Positions 52,146-62,155 are shown, numbered from the stretch's first letter. The stretch is DNA of 64,000 nt from CADEDH01 sp965216205 (GCA_965216205.1 OZ244139.1:3906001-3970000), one strand, 5' to 3'. Program-made: numbers and translations. Notes: generated by a model from the letters alone, not told the origin.

Positions 52146-53507
52146 TCAGAGGGGGCGGAGGACGGGGCCGGTGGGGCCGTCCTCGACCGACCAACCGGCA
52201 GCGGTCAGCTCGTCGCGGAGGCGATCGGCGAGCTCGAAGTCCTTGTCGGCCCGGGCCGCCGCTCGGCGGTCGGCGAGCTCGCGGACCTCGGCGGGGGCCG
52301 CTGCCTCGTCGGCCCGGAGCTCGAGCCCGAGGGCGTGGGCGATCTCCCGCACGGTTGCCGCCGCGGTGGCAGCGGCCGCGTCGTCACCGGCGTCGAGCGC
52401 CGTGTTGCCCGCCCGGACCTGCCGGAACATCACGTCGACGGCGCCGGGGGTGTCGAGGTCGTTGTCCATCGCGGCCGCGAACGCCTCCAGGCCATCCCGG
52501 TCGGAGGGGCCATCGGCCAGCGACGCGGTCCGTCGGGCGAAGGTGTCGAGCCGCTCGAGCGCAGCCTCGGCGTCGACCAGGGTCGAGTCGGTCACCTCGA
52601 TCGGCGACCGGTAGTGCGACCGGAGGATCAGCAGCCGGTAGGCGCGGGGATCGTAGGCCTCGGTGAGGTCGAGGAGGTTCTTGACGTTGCCGAGCGACTT
52701 CGACATCTTCTCCCCCTCCATCTCCACGAACCCGTGGTGCATCCAGTGGGTCGCGAAGGCACGGCCGAGCGCCACCGCCTGGGCCCGCTCGTTCTCGTGA
52801 TGGGGGAACGTCAGGTCGAGCCCGCCGGCATGGAGGTCGAATCCCTCGCCGAGGATGCGGAGGCTCATCACGACACACTCGGTGTGCCACCCGGGGCGAC
52901 CGTCACCCCACGGTGACGGCCACGTCGGCTCGCCCTCCTTGGCCGGCTTCCACAACACGAAGTCGGCCGGGTGGCGCTTGTCGGCCGCCACCATCTCGCG
53001 ATCGCCACCGCCCTCCTGCAGCGAGTCGAGGCTCTGGTGGGCCAGCAGCCCGTAACCCTCGATCTCCTCGACCGAGAGGTACACACCGACGTCGGTCTCG
53101 TACGCCTTCCCCGTGTCGATGAGTTGACCGATCAGCTCGATCATCTCGTCGACGTACTCGGTGGCATGGGGGATGTGGTCGGGGCGGAGCACGTCGAGCC
53201 GGTCGACCGCGTCCCACCAGACCGCCTCGCACTTCACCGCGATATCGCCCGACTCCCGACCCTCGCGCACGGCGCGCTCGATGATCTGGTCGTCGATGTC
53301 GGTGATGTTCGACACGAACGTGACGTCGCGGCCGGTCCACTCGAGATAGCGGTGGAGCACGTCGTACACGAGCATCTGACGACCGTGGCCGATGTGAGGT
53401 GGCGCATACACCGTGGGACCGCAGAGGTAGATGCTCACCGAGCCCGGGTCGCGTTCGACGAACGGGACCACCTCCTGCTTCGCGGTGTCATACAAGCGGA
53501 ACGTCAC
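52146..53507 (-). CDS. cysS: Cysteinyl-tRNA synthetase
   Basis: 453 residues. Class I motifs: HIGH region APPHIGHG, zinc ligands in CGPTVY, GWHTECVVM, HHENERAQ, and EKMSKSLGN. The C-terminal DALR-type helical domain (MDNDLDTPGAVDVMF) is present, so it is CysS and not the mycothiol ligase MshC. The GTG start is supported by TAACGT 6 nt upstream. Divergent from the phosphatase-like gene. Confidence 0.95.
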   Translation of the reverse strand: MTFRLYDTAKQEVVPFVERDPGSVSIYLCGPTVYAPPHIGHGRQMLVYDVLHRYLEWTGRDVTFVSNITDIDDQIIERAVREGRESGDIAVKCEAVWWDAVDRLDVLRPDHIPHATEYVDEMIELIGQLIDTGKAYETDVGVYLSVEEIEGYGLLAHQSLDSLQEGGGDREMVAADKRHPADFVLWKPAKEGEPTWPSPWGDGRPGWHTECVVMSLRILGEGFDLHAGGLDLTFPHHENERAQAVALGRAFATHWMHHGFVEMEGEKMSKSLGNVKNLLDLTEAYDPRAYRLLILRSHYRSPIEVTDSTLVDAEAALERLDTFARRTASLADGPSDRDGLEAFAAAMDNDLDTPGAVDVMFRQVRAGNTALDAGDDAAAATAAATVREIAHALGLELRADEAAAPAEVRELADRRAAARADKDFELADRLRDELTAAGWSVEDGPTGPVLRPL

Positions 53508-53513
53508 ACCCCA

Positions 53514-53519
53514 ACGTTA
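53514..53519 (-). promoter_or_regulatory. Leaderless -10 box of cysS
   Basis: TAACGT on the minus strand, 6 nt before the GTG. Confidence 0.6.
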
Positions 53520-53557
53520 GCGACCAGCCCTTGGCCCCCGACCCGATTTTCCGCCCC

Positions 53558-53563
53558 TACGAT
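53558..53563 (+). promoter_or_regulatory. Leaderless -10 box of the EEP gene
   Basis: TACGAT, 7 nt before the GTG. With the cysS box it makes a 63-nt divergent gap with two leaderless promoters. Confidence 0.6.
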
Positions 53564-53570
53564 CGGCTCC

Positions 53571-54374
53571 GTGGTCGACCTGGCGCTCACCTTCGTGTCA
53601 TGGAACCTGGCGATGCTCGCCCGATCCGACCAGGCACCACCGAGCTGGGGTCAGGAGCACACCGAGGCCGAGGTCCGCCGCGTCGCCCTCGACGTCCGCC
53701 CCGACCTGGTGCTCTTCCAGGAGCTGCCTCGCCTGGTGCCCTACCTCGAGACGCACGACATGGTGCGAGCCAATCCCGAGAGCCACCAGGGCAACCTCGC
53801 CACGCTCGTCAGCCACGAGCTCGTCGCCCGCCTCGGCCCGCCGGATGTCACCACCGTCCCGGGCTGCGCGATCCTCACCACGTTCGGCACGCCGGCGGCC
53901 TCCGCTGCGTCCGACCCCCCGGCCACGGCCGCAGCCTCCGCCGACTCCGAGGGCCGGGCGTCGGCGCCAGGACCGTCGATCACCATCGCCAACGTCCACC
54001 TCGCGCCCGGCACCGGGGCAGCGGCGGTGAGCGCTCGCCTCGACCAGCTCGCTCGGGTCGTCGAGGCGAGCCCGACCGCGGCGATCGCCATCGTCGGCGA
54101 CACCAACACCCGGGTCGACGAGCTCGGTGCGCTGGCCGACGCCGATCTGAGCAGCCCACGACCGCCCCGTCCCACGTGGGACAGCCGAGCCAACCGGTTC
54201 CACCGCCGCAGCCCGGAGTTCATCGCCTTCTTCACCCGGGTGATCGTCAGCCCCGGCCTGCACGTCACCGACCAGGCAGTGCTCGACGAACCGGTCGACA
54301 TCGACGGCAACCGCTTCCATCTCAGCGACCACTTCGCGCTGACCGGGACGCTCGTCGTCTCCGCCACCGCCTGA
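53571..54374 (+). CDS. Endonuclease/exonuclease/phosphatase family protein
   Basis: 267 residues. EEP-fold motifs: SWNLAML, VLFQELP with the catalytic Glu, NVHLAPGTG, VGDTNTR and the final SDHFALTG with the His. Enzymes of this fold cut phosphodiester or phosphate-ester bonds. No signal peptide. A low-complexity Ala/Ser/Pro stretch (~110-135) interrupts the fold. Substrate unknown. Confidence 0.85.
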   Translation: MVDLALTFVSWNLAMLARSDQAPPSWGQEHTEAEVRRVALDVRPDLVLFQELPRLVPYLETHDMVRANPESHQGNLATLVSHELVARLGPPDVTTVPGCAILTTFGTPAASAASDPPATAAASADSEGRASAPGPSITIANVHLAPGTGAAAVSARLDQLARVVEASPTAAIAIVGDTNTRVDELGALADADLSSPRPPRPTWDSRANRFHRRSPEFIAFFTRVIVSPGLHVTDQAVLDEPVDIDGNRFHLSDHFALTGTLVVSATA

Positions 54375-54400
54375 CCATCACCACGGCCGCCGCCATGCCC

Positions 54401-54515
54401 GTTGGCGGCCACAAGCCTCACCCACGAGGCCCACAACCGCCAACACCGACCAACGGCCTCCGCCAGACCCCGTTGGCGGCCACAAGCCTCACCCACGAGG
54501 CCCACAACCGCCAAC
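54401..54515. repeat. Two 44-nt nested-hairpin repeats, 71 nt apart
   Basis: Each copy (54401-54444, 54472-54515) is GTTGGCGG, CCACAA, GCCTC, ACCCAC, GAGGC, CCACAA, CCGCCAAC. The outer 8-bp and inner 5-bp stems are both perfect, with repeated CCACAA on both sides. A third partial copy follows (CTCGTGGGCGGCGG). It lies in the 228-nt gap between the EEP gene and valS. Confidence 0.8.
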
Positions 54516-54602
54516 ACCTCGTGGGCGGCGGTGGTCCCGGGGGCCGGCATCGGCGGTAAAGGGGGCGTCGGGCCGGCTGGTGAGCCGTAACCTTGAAGAA
54601 CT

Positions 54603-57206
54603 ATGACCGGCCAGAACACCCAGTCAACAGCACTGCCGACGGGCATTCCCGACAAGCCGACGCTCGATGGGATCGAAGACCGCTGGGCAGCGCAGTGGCG
54701 GGCCGACGACACCTATGCGTTCGATCGGTCGAAGTCCCGCAGCGAGGTCTTCTCGATCGACACCCCGCCGCCCACCGTCTCGGGATCGCTGCACGTCGGT
54801 CACGTGTTCAGCTACACCCACACCGACCTCGTCGCCCGCTACCACCGCATGCGCGGCAAGTCGGTGTTCTACCCGATGGGCTGGGACGACAACGGCCTCC
54901 CCACCGAGCGGCGGGTCCAGAACTACTACGGCGTCCGCTGCGACCCGTCGCTTCCCTACGAGCCCGACTTCACCCCGCCAGCGACCGCCGGCAAGTTCCA
55001 CGACCCCAAGCAGAAGAACCAGGTCCCGATCAGCCGACCCAACTTCATCGAGCTGTGCGGCGAGCTCGTCGAAGAAGACGAGAAGGTCTTCGAGAACCTG
55101 TGGCGCCGCCTCGGTCTCTCGGTCGACTGGGACCACCTGTACGCCACGATCGACGAGCGGAGCCGACGGGCCTCCCAGCAGTCGTTCCTGAACCATCTCG
55201 CGGCGGGCAACGCCTACCAGCAGCAAGCCCCGAGCCTGTGGGACGTCAGCTTCCAGACCGCGGTGGCCCAGGCCGAGCTCGAGGACCGGGAGCGGCCCAG
55301 CGCGTACCACAAGCTCCGCTTCGCCCGGGCCGACGGGAGCGACCTCCCGATCGACACCACCCGCCCCGAGCTACTGGCGGCCTGTGTCGCCGTGGTCGCC
55401 CACCCCGACGACGAGCGCTACGCCCCCAACGCCGGCGAACTGATCACCACCCCGCTCTACGGCGTGGCGGTGCCGCTCGTCCTCCACGAGCTGGCCGACC
55501 CGGAGAAGGGCACCGGGGCGGCGATGGTGTGCACGTTCGGCGACCTCACCGACGTCACCTGGTGGCGCGACCTCGACCTGCCGGCCCGGCCGATCATCGG
55601 TCGGAACGGTCGGTTCGTGGCCGAAGCCCCCGACGCGATCACGAACGACGACGGCGTCGCCCGCTATGGCGAGATCGTCGGCAAGACGGTCCACTCCGGC
55701 AAGGAGATCGTGGTCGACCAGCTTCGGGACGCCGACCAGCTCATCGGCGAGCCGGAGCCGATCACCCACCCGGTCAAGTTCTTCGAGAAGGGCGACAAGC
55801 CGCTCGAGATCATCACCACCCGCCAGTGGTACATCCGCAACGGCGGCCGCGACGCCGGCCTGGCCGAGGACCTGATCAAGCGAGGCGAGGAGATCGCCTT
55901 CCACCCCGACTACATGCGAGGCCGGTATCGCAACTGGATCGAGGGCCTCACCGGCGACTGGCTGATCTCCCGCCAGCGGTTCTTCGGCGTGCCGATCCCG
56001 GTGTGGTATCGGCTCGACGGTGACGGTGAGCCGGTCTACGGCGACCCGCTCGTGCCCGATGCCGAGTCGCTCCCGATCGACCCGTCGACCGACGTTCCCC
56101 CTGGCTTCGGCCCGGAGCAACGGGATCAGCCCGGTGGGTTCACCGGCGATCCCGACGTGATGGACACCTGGGCCACGTCGTCGCTCACCCCGCAGATCGC
56201 CGGCGGCTGGCTCGACGACACCGACCTGTGGCATCGGGTCTACCCCTACGACATGCGACCTCAGGCTCACGACATCATCCGGACCTGGTTGTTCTCCACC
56301 GTCGTCCGCTCCCACTTCGAGGAGAACAGCATCCCCTGGTACAACGCGTGCCTGTCCGGCTGGATCCTCGACCCCGACCGCAAGAAGATGAGCAAGTCGA
56401 AGGGGAACGTCCTCGTCCCGACCGACCTGCTCGACTCCTACGGCTCCGACGCGGTCCGCTACTGGGCGGCATCGGGTCGGCCCGGCACCGACACCGCGTT
56501 CGACGAGGGCCAGATGAAGATCGGCCGGCGCCTCGCGATCAAGCTGCTCAACGCCTCGAAGTTCGCCCTCGGCATGGGCGACCTGGTCGCCGCCCTCGAT
56601 CGGCCCGTCACCGAGTCGGTCGATCAGGCGATGCTGGCCCAGCTGGCCGACCTCGTCGACGAGTGCACCAAGGCGTTCGACGACTTCGACTACGCCCGGG
56701 CCCTCGAGCGGACCGAGACGTTCTTCTGGACCTTCACCGACGACTACATCGAGCTCGTCAAGAACCGGTCGTATGCCAGCCGGGGTGACGAGCTGGCAGC
56801 GTCGGCCCACGGCGCCCTCGCCCGAGCGCTCGACACGCTGCTGCGCCTGTTCGCACCGTTCCTCCCGTTCGCCACCGAGGAGATCTGGTCGTGGTGGCGC
56901 CAGGGTTCGATCCACACGTCGGCCTGGCCCGACGCCGAAGCGTTGCGGACCGCCGCCGGTTCGGCGTCGAATCAGCTGTTGCCACTGGCCGGGCAGGTCC
57001 TGTCGGAGCTGCGGCGCACCAAGACCGAGGCGAAGCTGTCGCTCCGCACGCCGATCTCGACCGCCACGATCGTCGACACGGCCGATCGGATCGCCCTCCT
57101 CGAACCGGCGCTCGACGACCTTCGGGATGCGAGCGTGGCGAGCGAGCTCTTGACCTCGGTTGGCGACGAGCTCGCGGTCAGCGCCGAACTGGCACCGGCC
57201 GAGTAG
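54603..57206 (+). CDS. valS: Valyl-tRNA synthetase
   Basis: 867 residues. HIGH-type motif GSLHVGHV, the CP1 editing domain (~200-350), and KMSKSKGN (~597) are intact, with the anticodon-binding helical domain after it. The first residues place the start at the ATG after TAACCT (9 nt). Cytoplasmic. Followed by the modABC operon after only 5 nt. Confidence 0.96.
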   Translation: MTGQNTQSTALPTGIPDKPTLDGIEDRWAAQWRADDTYAFDRSKSRSEVFSIDTPPPTVSGSLHVGHVFSYTHTDLVARYHRMRGKSVFYPMGWDDNGLPTERRVQNYYGVRCDPSLPYEPDFTPPATAGKFHDPKQKNQVPISRPNFIELCGELVEEDEKVFENLWRRLGLSVDWDHLYATIDERSRRASQQSFLNHLAAGNAYQQQAPSLWDVSFQTAVAQAELEDRERPSAYHKLRFARADGSDLPIDTTRPELLAACVAVVAHPDDERYAPNAGELITTPLYGVAVPLVLHELADPEKGTGAAMVCTFGDLTDVTWWRDLDLPARPIIGRNGRFVAEAPDAITNDDGVARYGEIVGKTVHSGKEIVVDQLRDADQLIGEPEPITHPVKFFEKGDKPLEIITTRQWYIRNGGRDAGLAEDLIKRGEEIAFHPDYMRGRYRNWIEGLTGDWLISRQRFFGVPIPVWYRLDGDGEPVYGDPLVPDAESLPIDPSTDVPPGFGPEQRDQPGGFTGDPDVMDTWATSSLTPQIAGGWLDDTDLWHRVYPYDMRPQAHDIIRTWLFSTVVRSHFEENSIPWYNACLSGWILDPDRKKMSKSKGNVLVPTDLLDSYGSDAVRYWAASGRPGTDTAFDEGQMKIGRRLAIKLLNASKFALGMGDLVAALDRPVTESVDQAMLAQLADLVDECTKAFDDFDYARALERTETFFWTFTDDYIELVKNRSYASRGDELAASAHGALARALDTLLRLFAPFLPFATEEIWSWWRQGSIHTSAWPDAEALRTAAGSASNQLLPLAGQVLSELRRTKTEAKLSLRTPISTATIVDTADRIALLEPALDDLRDASVASELLTSVGDELAVSAELAPAE

Positions 57207-57211
57207 GCCGG

Positions 57212-57964
57212 GTGCGGCGTCGGATGGCGCTGGTGGCGTCCGTTGCGCTGGTACCGGCCATCGCCGGCTGCGGCGCCTCGACCGACGACACCGTCATCGT
57301 CGATGTCTACGCTGCCTCCTCCCTGACCGACGCCTTCGGCGAGCTCGAAGCCCGCTTCGAGGCCGACCATCCCGGCGTCGACGTGCGGCTCAACCTCGCC
57401 GGCAGCAGCACCCTGCTCCGCCAGATCCAGGAGGGCGCCTCGGCCGACGTGTTCGCACCGGCCGACCCGGCCCTGCTCGACGCCGTGGCCGACGACGTCG
57501 TCGGCGACGTGCAGCACTACGCCGCCAACCAGCTCACGCTGATCGTGCCGGCCGCGGTGCAGGGGGGCACCGGCGACGACACGACCCGGGTCGACGAGGT
57601 GGCAGACGTCGCCGATGAGGCGGTGCTGGTGGCCCGGTGCGCCGCCGGGGTTCCCTGCGGCGACGCCACCGACGACTACCTGCGGGCGGCAGGATTGACG
57701 ATCGGCCGCACCACCGACGAGCCCAACGTCCGGTCGGTGCTGCTGAAGGTGGTCAACGGCGAGGCCGATGCTGGGTTCGTGTACACGACCGACGCCCAGG
57801 CCCGAGCGGCCGACGTCGTCGAGCTTCCCCTCGACGATCCGCCCACCGTGGCCTTGACGGTGGCCGCCCTCGACGACGGGGCCCACTCGCAGGCCTTCGC
57901 CGACTTCGTCGCCTCCGACGAGGCCGGCGAGGTGTTCCGCGCACTCGGCTTCACGGCGCCATGA
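57212..57964 (+). CDS. modA: Molybdate-binding lipoprotein of an ABC transporter
   Basis: 250 residues. Lipobox IAGC after a short hydrophobic segment. ModA-type body: VYAASSLTDAFGELEARFEADHPGVDVRLN, SSTLLRQIQEGASADVFAPADP, and ADAGFVYTTDAQA. It binds molybdate or tungstate outside the membrane. GTG start; an ATG 12 nt later is an alternative. First of three adjacent genes. Confidence 0.93.
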   Translation: MRRRMALVASVALVPAIAGCGASTDDTVIVDVYAASSLTDAFGELEARFEADHPGVDVRLNLAGSSTLLRQIQEGASADVFAPADPALLDAVADDVVGDVQHYAANQLTLIVPAAVQGGTGDDTTRVDEVADVADEAVLVARCAAGVPCGDATDDYLRAAGLTIGRTTDEPNVRSVLLKVVNGEADAGFVYTTDAQARAADVVELPLDDPPTVALTVAALDDGAHSQAFADFVASDEAGEVFRALGFTAP

Positions 57965-58007
57965 CGCCGAGCACCTCGCCCCACGAGCGCCGAGCCCGGC
58001 GGTCGTC

Positions 58008-58832
58008 GTGACCGACACCAGGACCGCACCGGATGAGCGCCCGACCCGGCGGCGGGTGCCGACCCCCGCCGGGGTGCCGGCGGCGATCGTGGTGCTGGCC
58101 GCGCTCGGCCTCGCCGTGCTCACCGTGCCGCTCGTCGGGTTGCTGCTCGACGCCCCCTGGCGCCGGCTCGGCGAGCTGCTGCTCACCACCGAGACACTCA
58201 CCGCAGCCCGGGTGTCGCTCATCGTGAGCGTCTCGGCCGCACTGCTGTCGGTGGTGATCGGGGTGCCGGCCGCGTTCGTGCTGGCTCGAACCGACTTCGC
58301 CGGCAAGGCCATCGTGCGCACGATCGTGACCGTTCCGCTCGTCCTGCCCCCGGTGGTGACCGGCGTCGCCCTGCTCTCCGGGTTCGGCCGACGCGGTCTG
58401 CTCGGGTCGATCACCGGTTGGGGATTGACGTCGAGCACCGCCGGTGCCGTGCTGGCGGCCACGCTGGTGGCGATGCCGTTCCTCATCCTCAGCGTGGAGG
58501 GCGCGCTGCGCTCCGCCGACCCGCGCTTCGAGGAGGTGGCGGCCAGCTTCGGGGCCCGACCGCTGGCCCGGTGGTGGCGGGTGAGCCTGCCGATGATCCG
58601 ACCGTCGATCCTGGCCGGGGCGATCCTGGCGTGGGCCCGCGCCCTCGGTGAGTTCGGTGCGACGATCACGTTCGCCGGCAACATCCAGGGCGTCACCAGG
58701 ACCCTCCCCCTCGACGTGTCGATCGCGCTCGACGCCGACCCCGACCGGGCGATCGCCCTCAGCCTGCTGATGCTGGCGGTGGCGCTCACCGTGCTCGTCA
58801 CCCTCCGCGACCGTTGGGTGGGGCGGCCATGA
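58008..58832 (+). CDS. modB: Molybdate ABC transporter permease
   Basis: 274 residues, ~6 membrane helices and the permease loop VAASFGARPLARWWRVSLP. GALALGEFGATITFAGN-like text (ARALGEFGATITFAGN) is the ModB/CysW hallmark. GTG start. Its stop overlaps modC as ATGA. Confidence 0.92.
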   Translation: MTDTRTAPDERPTRRRVPTPAGVPAAIVVLAALGLAVLTVPLVGLLLDAPWRRLGELLLTTETLTAARVSLIVSVSAALLSVVIGVPAAFVLARTDFAGKAIVRTIVTVPLVLPPVVTGVALLSGFGRRGLLGSITGWGLTSSTAGAVLAATLVAMPFLILSVEGALRSADPRFEEVAASFGARPLARWWRVSLPMIRPSILAGAILAWARALGEFGATITFAGNIQGVTRTLPLDVSIALDADPDRAIALSLLMLAVALTVLVTLRDRWVGRP

Positions 58833-59611
58833 CCGGCCCGTCGGCGGACGTGGACACCACCGCGAGCCACCAGCCCGGCCTGCGGGGTGCCGTGGTGGCC
58901 AGCCGGGACGGCTTCACGCTCGATGTGCCCCTCGACATCGAACCGGGCGAGACGGTTGCCGTCGTCGGACCGAACGGCTCGGGCAAGTCGACGTTGATCG
59001 CGGCGCTGGCGGGACTTCTCCCCCTCCAGGCCGGAACCCTGCGGTTCGACGGTCGCCCGCTCGACGACCCGGCTTCGGGGATCTTCGTGCCGGCCGAGGC
59101 CCGAGGCTTCAGCCTCGTCCCCCAGGACGGGCTGCTGTTCCCCCACCTGTCGGTGCTCGACAACGTGGCGTTCGGCCTCCGCCACCGTGACGTCGGTCGA
59201 GGTGAGCGGGTCGGCCGGGGGCTCGGACGCAGCGAACGCGAGGCCAAGGCACGGGTTGCACTGGCCGCGGTGGATCTCGCCGACCTGGAAGCCCGCCGAC
59301 CGTCCGAGCTGTCTGGTGGCCAGGTGCAGCGCGTGGCCGTGGCCCGGGCGCTCGTGGTGGAGGCGCCGGTGTTGCTGCTCGACGAGCCGTTGTCGAACAT
59401 CGACGCCGACAACCGGCAGATGATCCGCAAGCTGCTCGCCACCGAGCGGCCGGCGGGGCAGATCCAGGTGGTCGTCACCCACGGCGGCGATCACGCGGCC
59501 GACGCCGACCGACTCTTCGCTATCGACGGCGGCCGACTCGTCGCCGCTGGCCCGCCGGCCGAGATCGCCGCCGACCCCCCGAACCGTTGGCTCGCCGACC
59601 TGCTCTGGTAG
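58829..59611 (+). CDS. modC: Molybdate ABC transporter ATP-binding protein
   Basis: 260 residues. Walker A GPNGSGKST, Q-loop VPQDGLLFPHL, signature LSGGQVQRVAVARAL, Walker B VLLLDEP. It lacks the C-terminal molybdate-binding TOBE domain common in ModC, so regulation by that domain is absent. Coupled to modB. Confidence 0.9.
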   Translation: MTGPSADVDTTASHQPGLRGAVVASRDGFTLDVPLDIEPGETVAVVGPNGSGKSTLIAALAGLLPLQAGTLRFDGRPLDDPASGIFVPAEARGFSLVPQDGLLFPHLSVLDNVAFGLRHRDVGRGERVGRGLGRSEREAKARVALAAVDLADLEARRPSELSGGQVQRVAVARALVVEAPVLLLDEPLSNIDADNRQMIRKLLATERPAGQIQVVVTHGGDHAADADRLFAIDGGRLVAAGPPAEIAADPPNRWLADLLW

Positions 59612-59614
59612 CTT
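59609..59614 (+). promoter_or_regulatory. -10 box of serB, overlapping the modC stop
   Basis: TAGCTT, 8 nt before the GTG of serB; its first three bases are the modC stop codon. Confidence 0.45.
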
Positions 59615-59622
59615 CATCTCAC

Positions 59623-60804
59623 GTGTCGTTGAAGACCATCCTCATCCGCATCTCCGGCCCCGATCATCCGGGCATCACCGCAGCGCTGATGGCGTTGCTC
59701 ACCGAGCACGACGCCCAGATCGAGGATGTCGAGCAGATCGTCATCCGGGACCGGCTCAACCTGAGCCTCGTCGTGAACCTCGACGCCAACGACGAGTTTC
59801 GGGGGAAGCTCCTCCTCTTCGGCTACCACCAGGAGATCGAGGTGGACTTCGAGGAGGTCGCCCCCGGACGGGTCCGCCCGACCCCCGCGCTCGTCGCCAC
59901 CGTGCTCGGCCCCGAGGTCTCCCCGGTCGAGTTCGCTGCGGTGGCAGCCGCAGTGGCCGACAACGGCGGCAACATCGACCGGATCATCCGGCTCGCCAAG
60001 TATCCGGTCATGGCCTACGAGCTCACGATCAGCGGCCCCGACCGCGACGCGATGCGGTCGGCCCTGCTGACGAGGGCGATCACGCTCGACTGCGACCTCG
60101 CCGTGCACCGGTTCGGACTGGCCCGCCGGGCGAAGCGCCTCGTCGTGTTGGACGTCGATTCCACCCTCATCCAGGGCGAGGCGATCGAGATGCTCGCCGC
60201 GTCGGCCGGGCGCCTCGCCGAGGTGGCCGAGCTGACCGACCGGGCGATGGCGGGCGACGTCGACTTCGCGACCGCGCTCAGCTCGAGGGTCGCCACCCTC
60301 GCCGGGCTCGACGCCTCCCACCTCGACCGCATGAACGAGGAGCTGCAGCTCACCCCCGGTGCCCGCACCTTCGTCCGGACGCTCCGCCGGCTCGGGTACA
60401 GGACGGCGATCGTGTCTGGCGGGTTCACCTCGGTCACCAACCACCTCAAGACCAGCCTCGGGATCGACTACGCCCACGCCAACCAGCTCGAGGTCGTCGA
60501 CGGGAAGCTCACCGGCCGGACCATCGGCCCGGTGGTCGACCGGCGGGCGAAGGCCAACTACGTTCGCCAGGTGGCGGCCAGCGAGGGCATCCCGCTCGAC
60601 CAGGTGGTGGCGGTCGGCGACGGAGCCAACGACCTCGACATGCTGAGCACGGCCGGGCTCGGGATCGCCTTCAACGCCCGGCCCGTTGTTCGTCAGGCGG
60701 CCGACACCACCTTGAACGTGCCCTACCTCGACGCGGTACTTTTCGTGCTCGGGATCTCCCGGGAGGAGATCGTCGAAGCCGAGTCCGCATCCGACGCCGC
60801 CTGA
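59623..60804 (+). CDS. serB: Phosphoserine phosphatase with two ACT domains
   Basis: 393 residues. Two N-terminal ACT-type domains (~1-85 and ~95-165), then the HAD core: nucleophile in VLDVDSTLIQGE, SGGFTSV, Lys in RAKANYV, and VGDGANDLDML. It makes serine from phosphoserine. The ACT domains suggest feedback by an amino acid. The GTG start has a TAGCTT box 8 nt upstream. Confidence 0.95.
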   Translation: MSLKTILIRISGPDHPGITAALMALLTEHDAQIEDVEQIVIRDRLNLSLVVNLDANDEFRGKLLLFGYHQEIEVDFEEVAPGRVRPTPALVATVLGPEVSPVEFAAVAAAVADNGGNIDRIIRLAKYPVMAYELTISGPDRDAMRSALLTRAITLDCDLAVHRFGLARRAKRLVVLDVDSTLIQGEAIEMLAASAGRLAEVAELTDRAMAGDVDFATALSSRVATLAGLDASHLDRMNEELQLTPGARTFVRTLRRLGYRTAIVSGGFTSVTNHLKTSLGIDYAHANQLEVVDGKLTGRTIGPVVDRRAKANYVRQVAASEGIPLDQVVAVGDGANDLDMLSTAGLGIAFNARPVVRQAADTTLNVPYLDAVLFVLGISREEIVEAESASDAA

Positions 60805-60871
60805 CCGCTGGCGGCCCGGGGCGCCGGCGACCATCCAGAACACAGCGGCAGCCAGAGACCGAGGAACCAGC

Positions 60872-62110
60872 GTGGCCGACAACCCATCGTCCGACGAGCA
60901 ACCACACCTGACCGCCCACGAACGGTCGGCGCAGATGCTGCCCGATCGGAGCGGCCCCCTCACCGACATCCGGATCATCGACCTCACCCAGGCGATCGCC
61001 GGGCCGTGGAGCACCATGATGCTCGCCGATCTGGGCGCCGAGGTGATCAAGGTGGAGGCACCCCGCGGTGACCTCCAGCGCTACATGGCCCCCTACACCC
61101 TCGACGACGAGGTACGGGCCTACGGCGGCTCGTTCTCCACCTACAACCGCAACAAGCGGGGCATCGTCCTCGACCTCAACGACCCCGACGACGTCGACAC
61201 GTTCCTGAAGCTGATCGAGTCGGCCGACGCGCTCGTCGAGAACATGCGGGCCGGGGTGATGGACGGCCTCGGGCTCGGCTACGAGGTGCTGACCGAGCGC
61301 AACCCGTCGCTCGTGTACGGCGCCATCCGCGGCTTCGGCGACCCCAGAACCGGCGAGAGCCCCTACGCCGAGTGGCCGGCCTACGACGTGATCGCCCAGG
61401 CCCACGGCGGCCTCGTCTCCATGAACGGCTCGAGCCCCGACGAGCGGGTGCAGGTGGGCCCGTTCCTCGGCGACATCTACCCCGGCACGGTCGGCGCCCT
61501 GGCGTTCCTCGCCGCGATCCACCACGCCAAGCGGACCGGCGAGGGCCAGTTCGTCGACGTGGCCATGACCGACTCGATCATGGCGATCACCGAGCAGGGG
61601 GTGATGCGCTACAGCTACATGGGTCGGGGCGACACCCCGCCGAGCGGCAACAGCAGCGATTTCGCGGTCCCGTTCGACGTGTTCGAGACGATCGACGGGG
61701 CGGTGGCGATCGCCTCCCCCACCGACAGCCACTGGCAGAAGCTGGCGCCGATCATCGGCCACCCCGATCTGGCGACCGACGAGCGCACCGCCAAGCTACG
61801 GAACCGGGTCCGCAACCGCGAGCTGGTCGACGGGCCACTGGCCGATTGGGTGGGGTCGAGGACGAACGCCGAGGTGATGGAGGCGTTGGGCGGCCAGGTG
61901 CCGGTGGGCGTGGTCAACAAACCGGGCGACCTGTTCACCGACGATCACGTCACGGCCCGGGACATGCTGGTCGCTGTGGAGCAGCCGAGCGGTCGCCCGA
62001 TCGTGCAGGTCAACACGCCCATGAAGTTCACCGGCACCCCCACCGGCGTCTACCGACGGGCCCCCGCTCTCGGCGAGCACGGCGACGAGATCCGCTCCGA
62101 GCTCGACTGA
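60872..62110 (+). CDS. Family III (CaiB/BaiF) acyl-CoA transferase
   Basis: 412 residues. IIDLTQAIAGPWSTMMLADLGAEVIKVE and NKRGIVLDL are standard. The catalytic Asp is in VDVAMTDSIMA. It moves CoA between carboxylates. GAGGAA lies 5 nt before the GTG. Substrate unknown; the MBL hydrolase and thioesterase downstream on the other strand act on similar compounds. Confidence 0.93.
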   Translation: MADNPSSDEQPHLTAHERSAQMLPDRSGPLTDIRIIDLTQAIAGPWSTMMLADLGAEVIKVEAPRGDLQRYMAPYTLDDEVRAYGGSFSTYNRNKRGIVLDLNDPDDVDTFLKLIESADALVENMRAGVMDGLGLGYEVLTERNPSLVYGAIRGFGDPRTGESPYAEWPAYDVIAQAHGGLVSMNGSSPDERVQVGPFLGDIYPGTVGALAFLAAIHHAKRTGEGQFVDVAMTDSIMAITEQGVMRYSYMGRGDTPPSGNSSDFAVPFDVFETIDGAVAIASPTDSHWQKLAPIIGHPDLATDERTAKLRNRVRNRELVDGPLADWVGSRTNAEVMEALGGQVPVGVVNKPGDLFTDDHVTARDMLVAVEQPSGRPIVQVNTPMKFTGTPTGVYRRAPALGEHGDEIRSELD

Positions 62111-62138
62111 CGCACACCGGTGCCAGACACTTCGTGCG
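62111..62138. repeat. Convergent-gap hairpin repeat, copy 6
   Basis: CGCACACCGGTGCCAGACAC then TTCGTGCG, immediately after the CoA transferase stop. It is an inverted copy of the next unit, 45 nt on. Confidence 0.75.
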
Positions 62139-62155
62139 CTGATCGCCACCACTAC

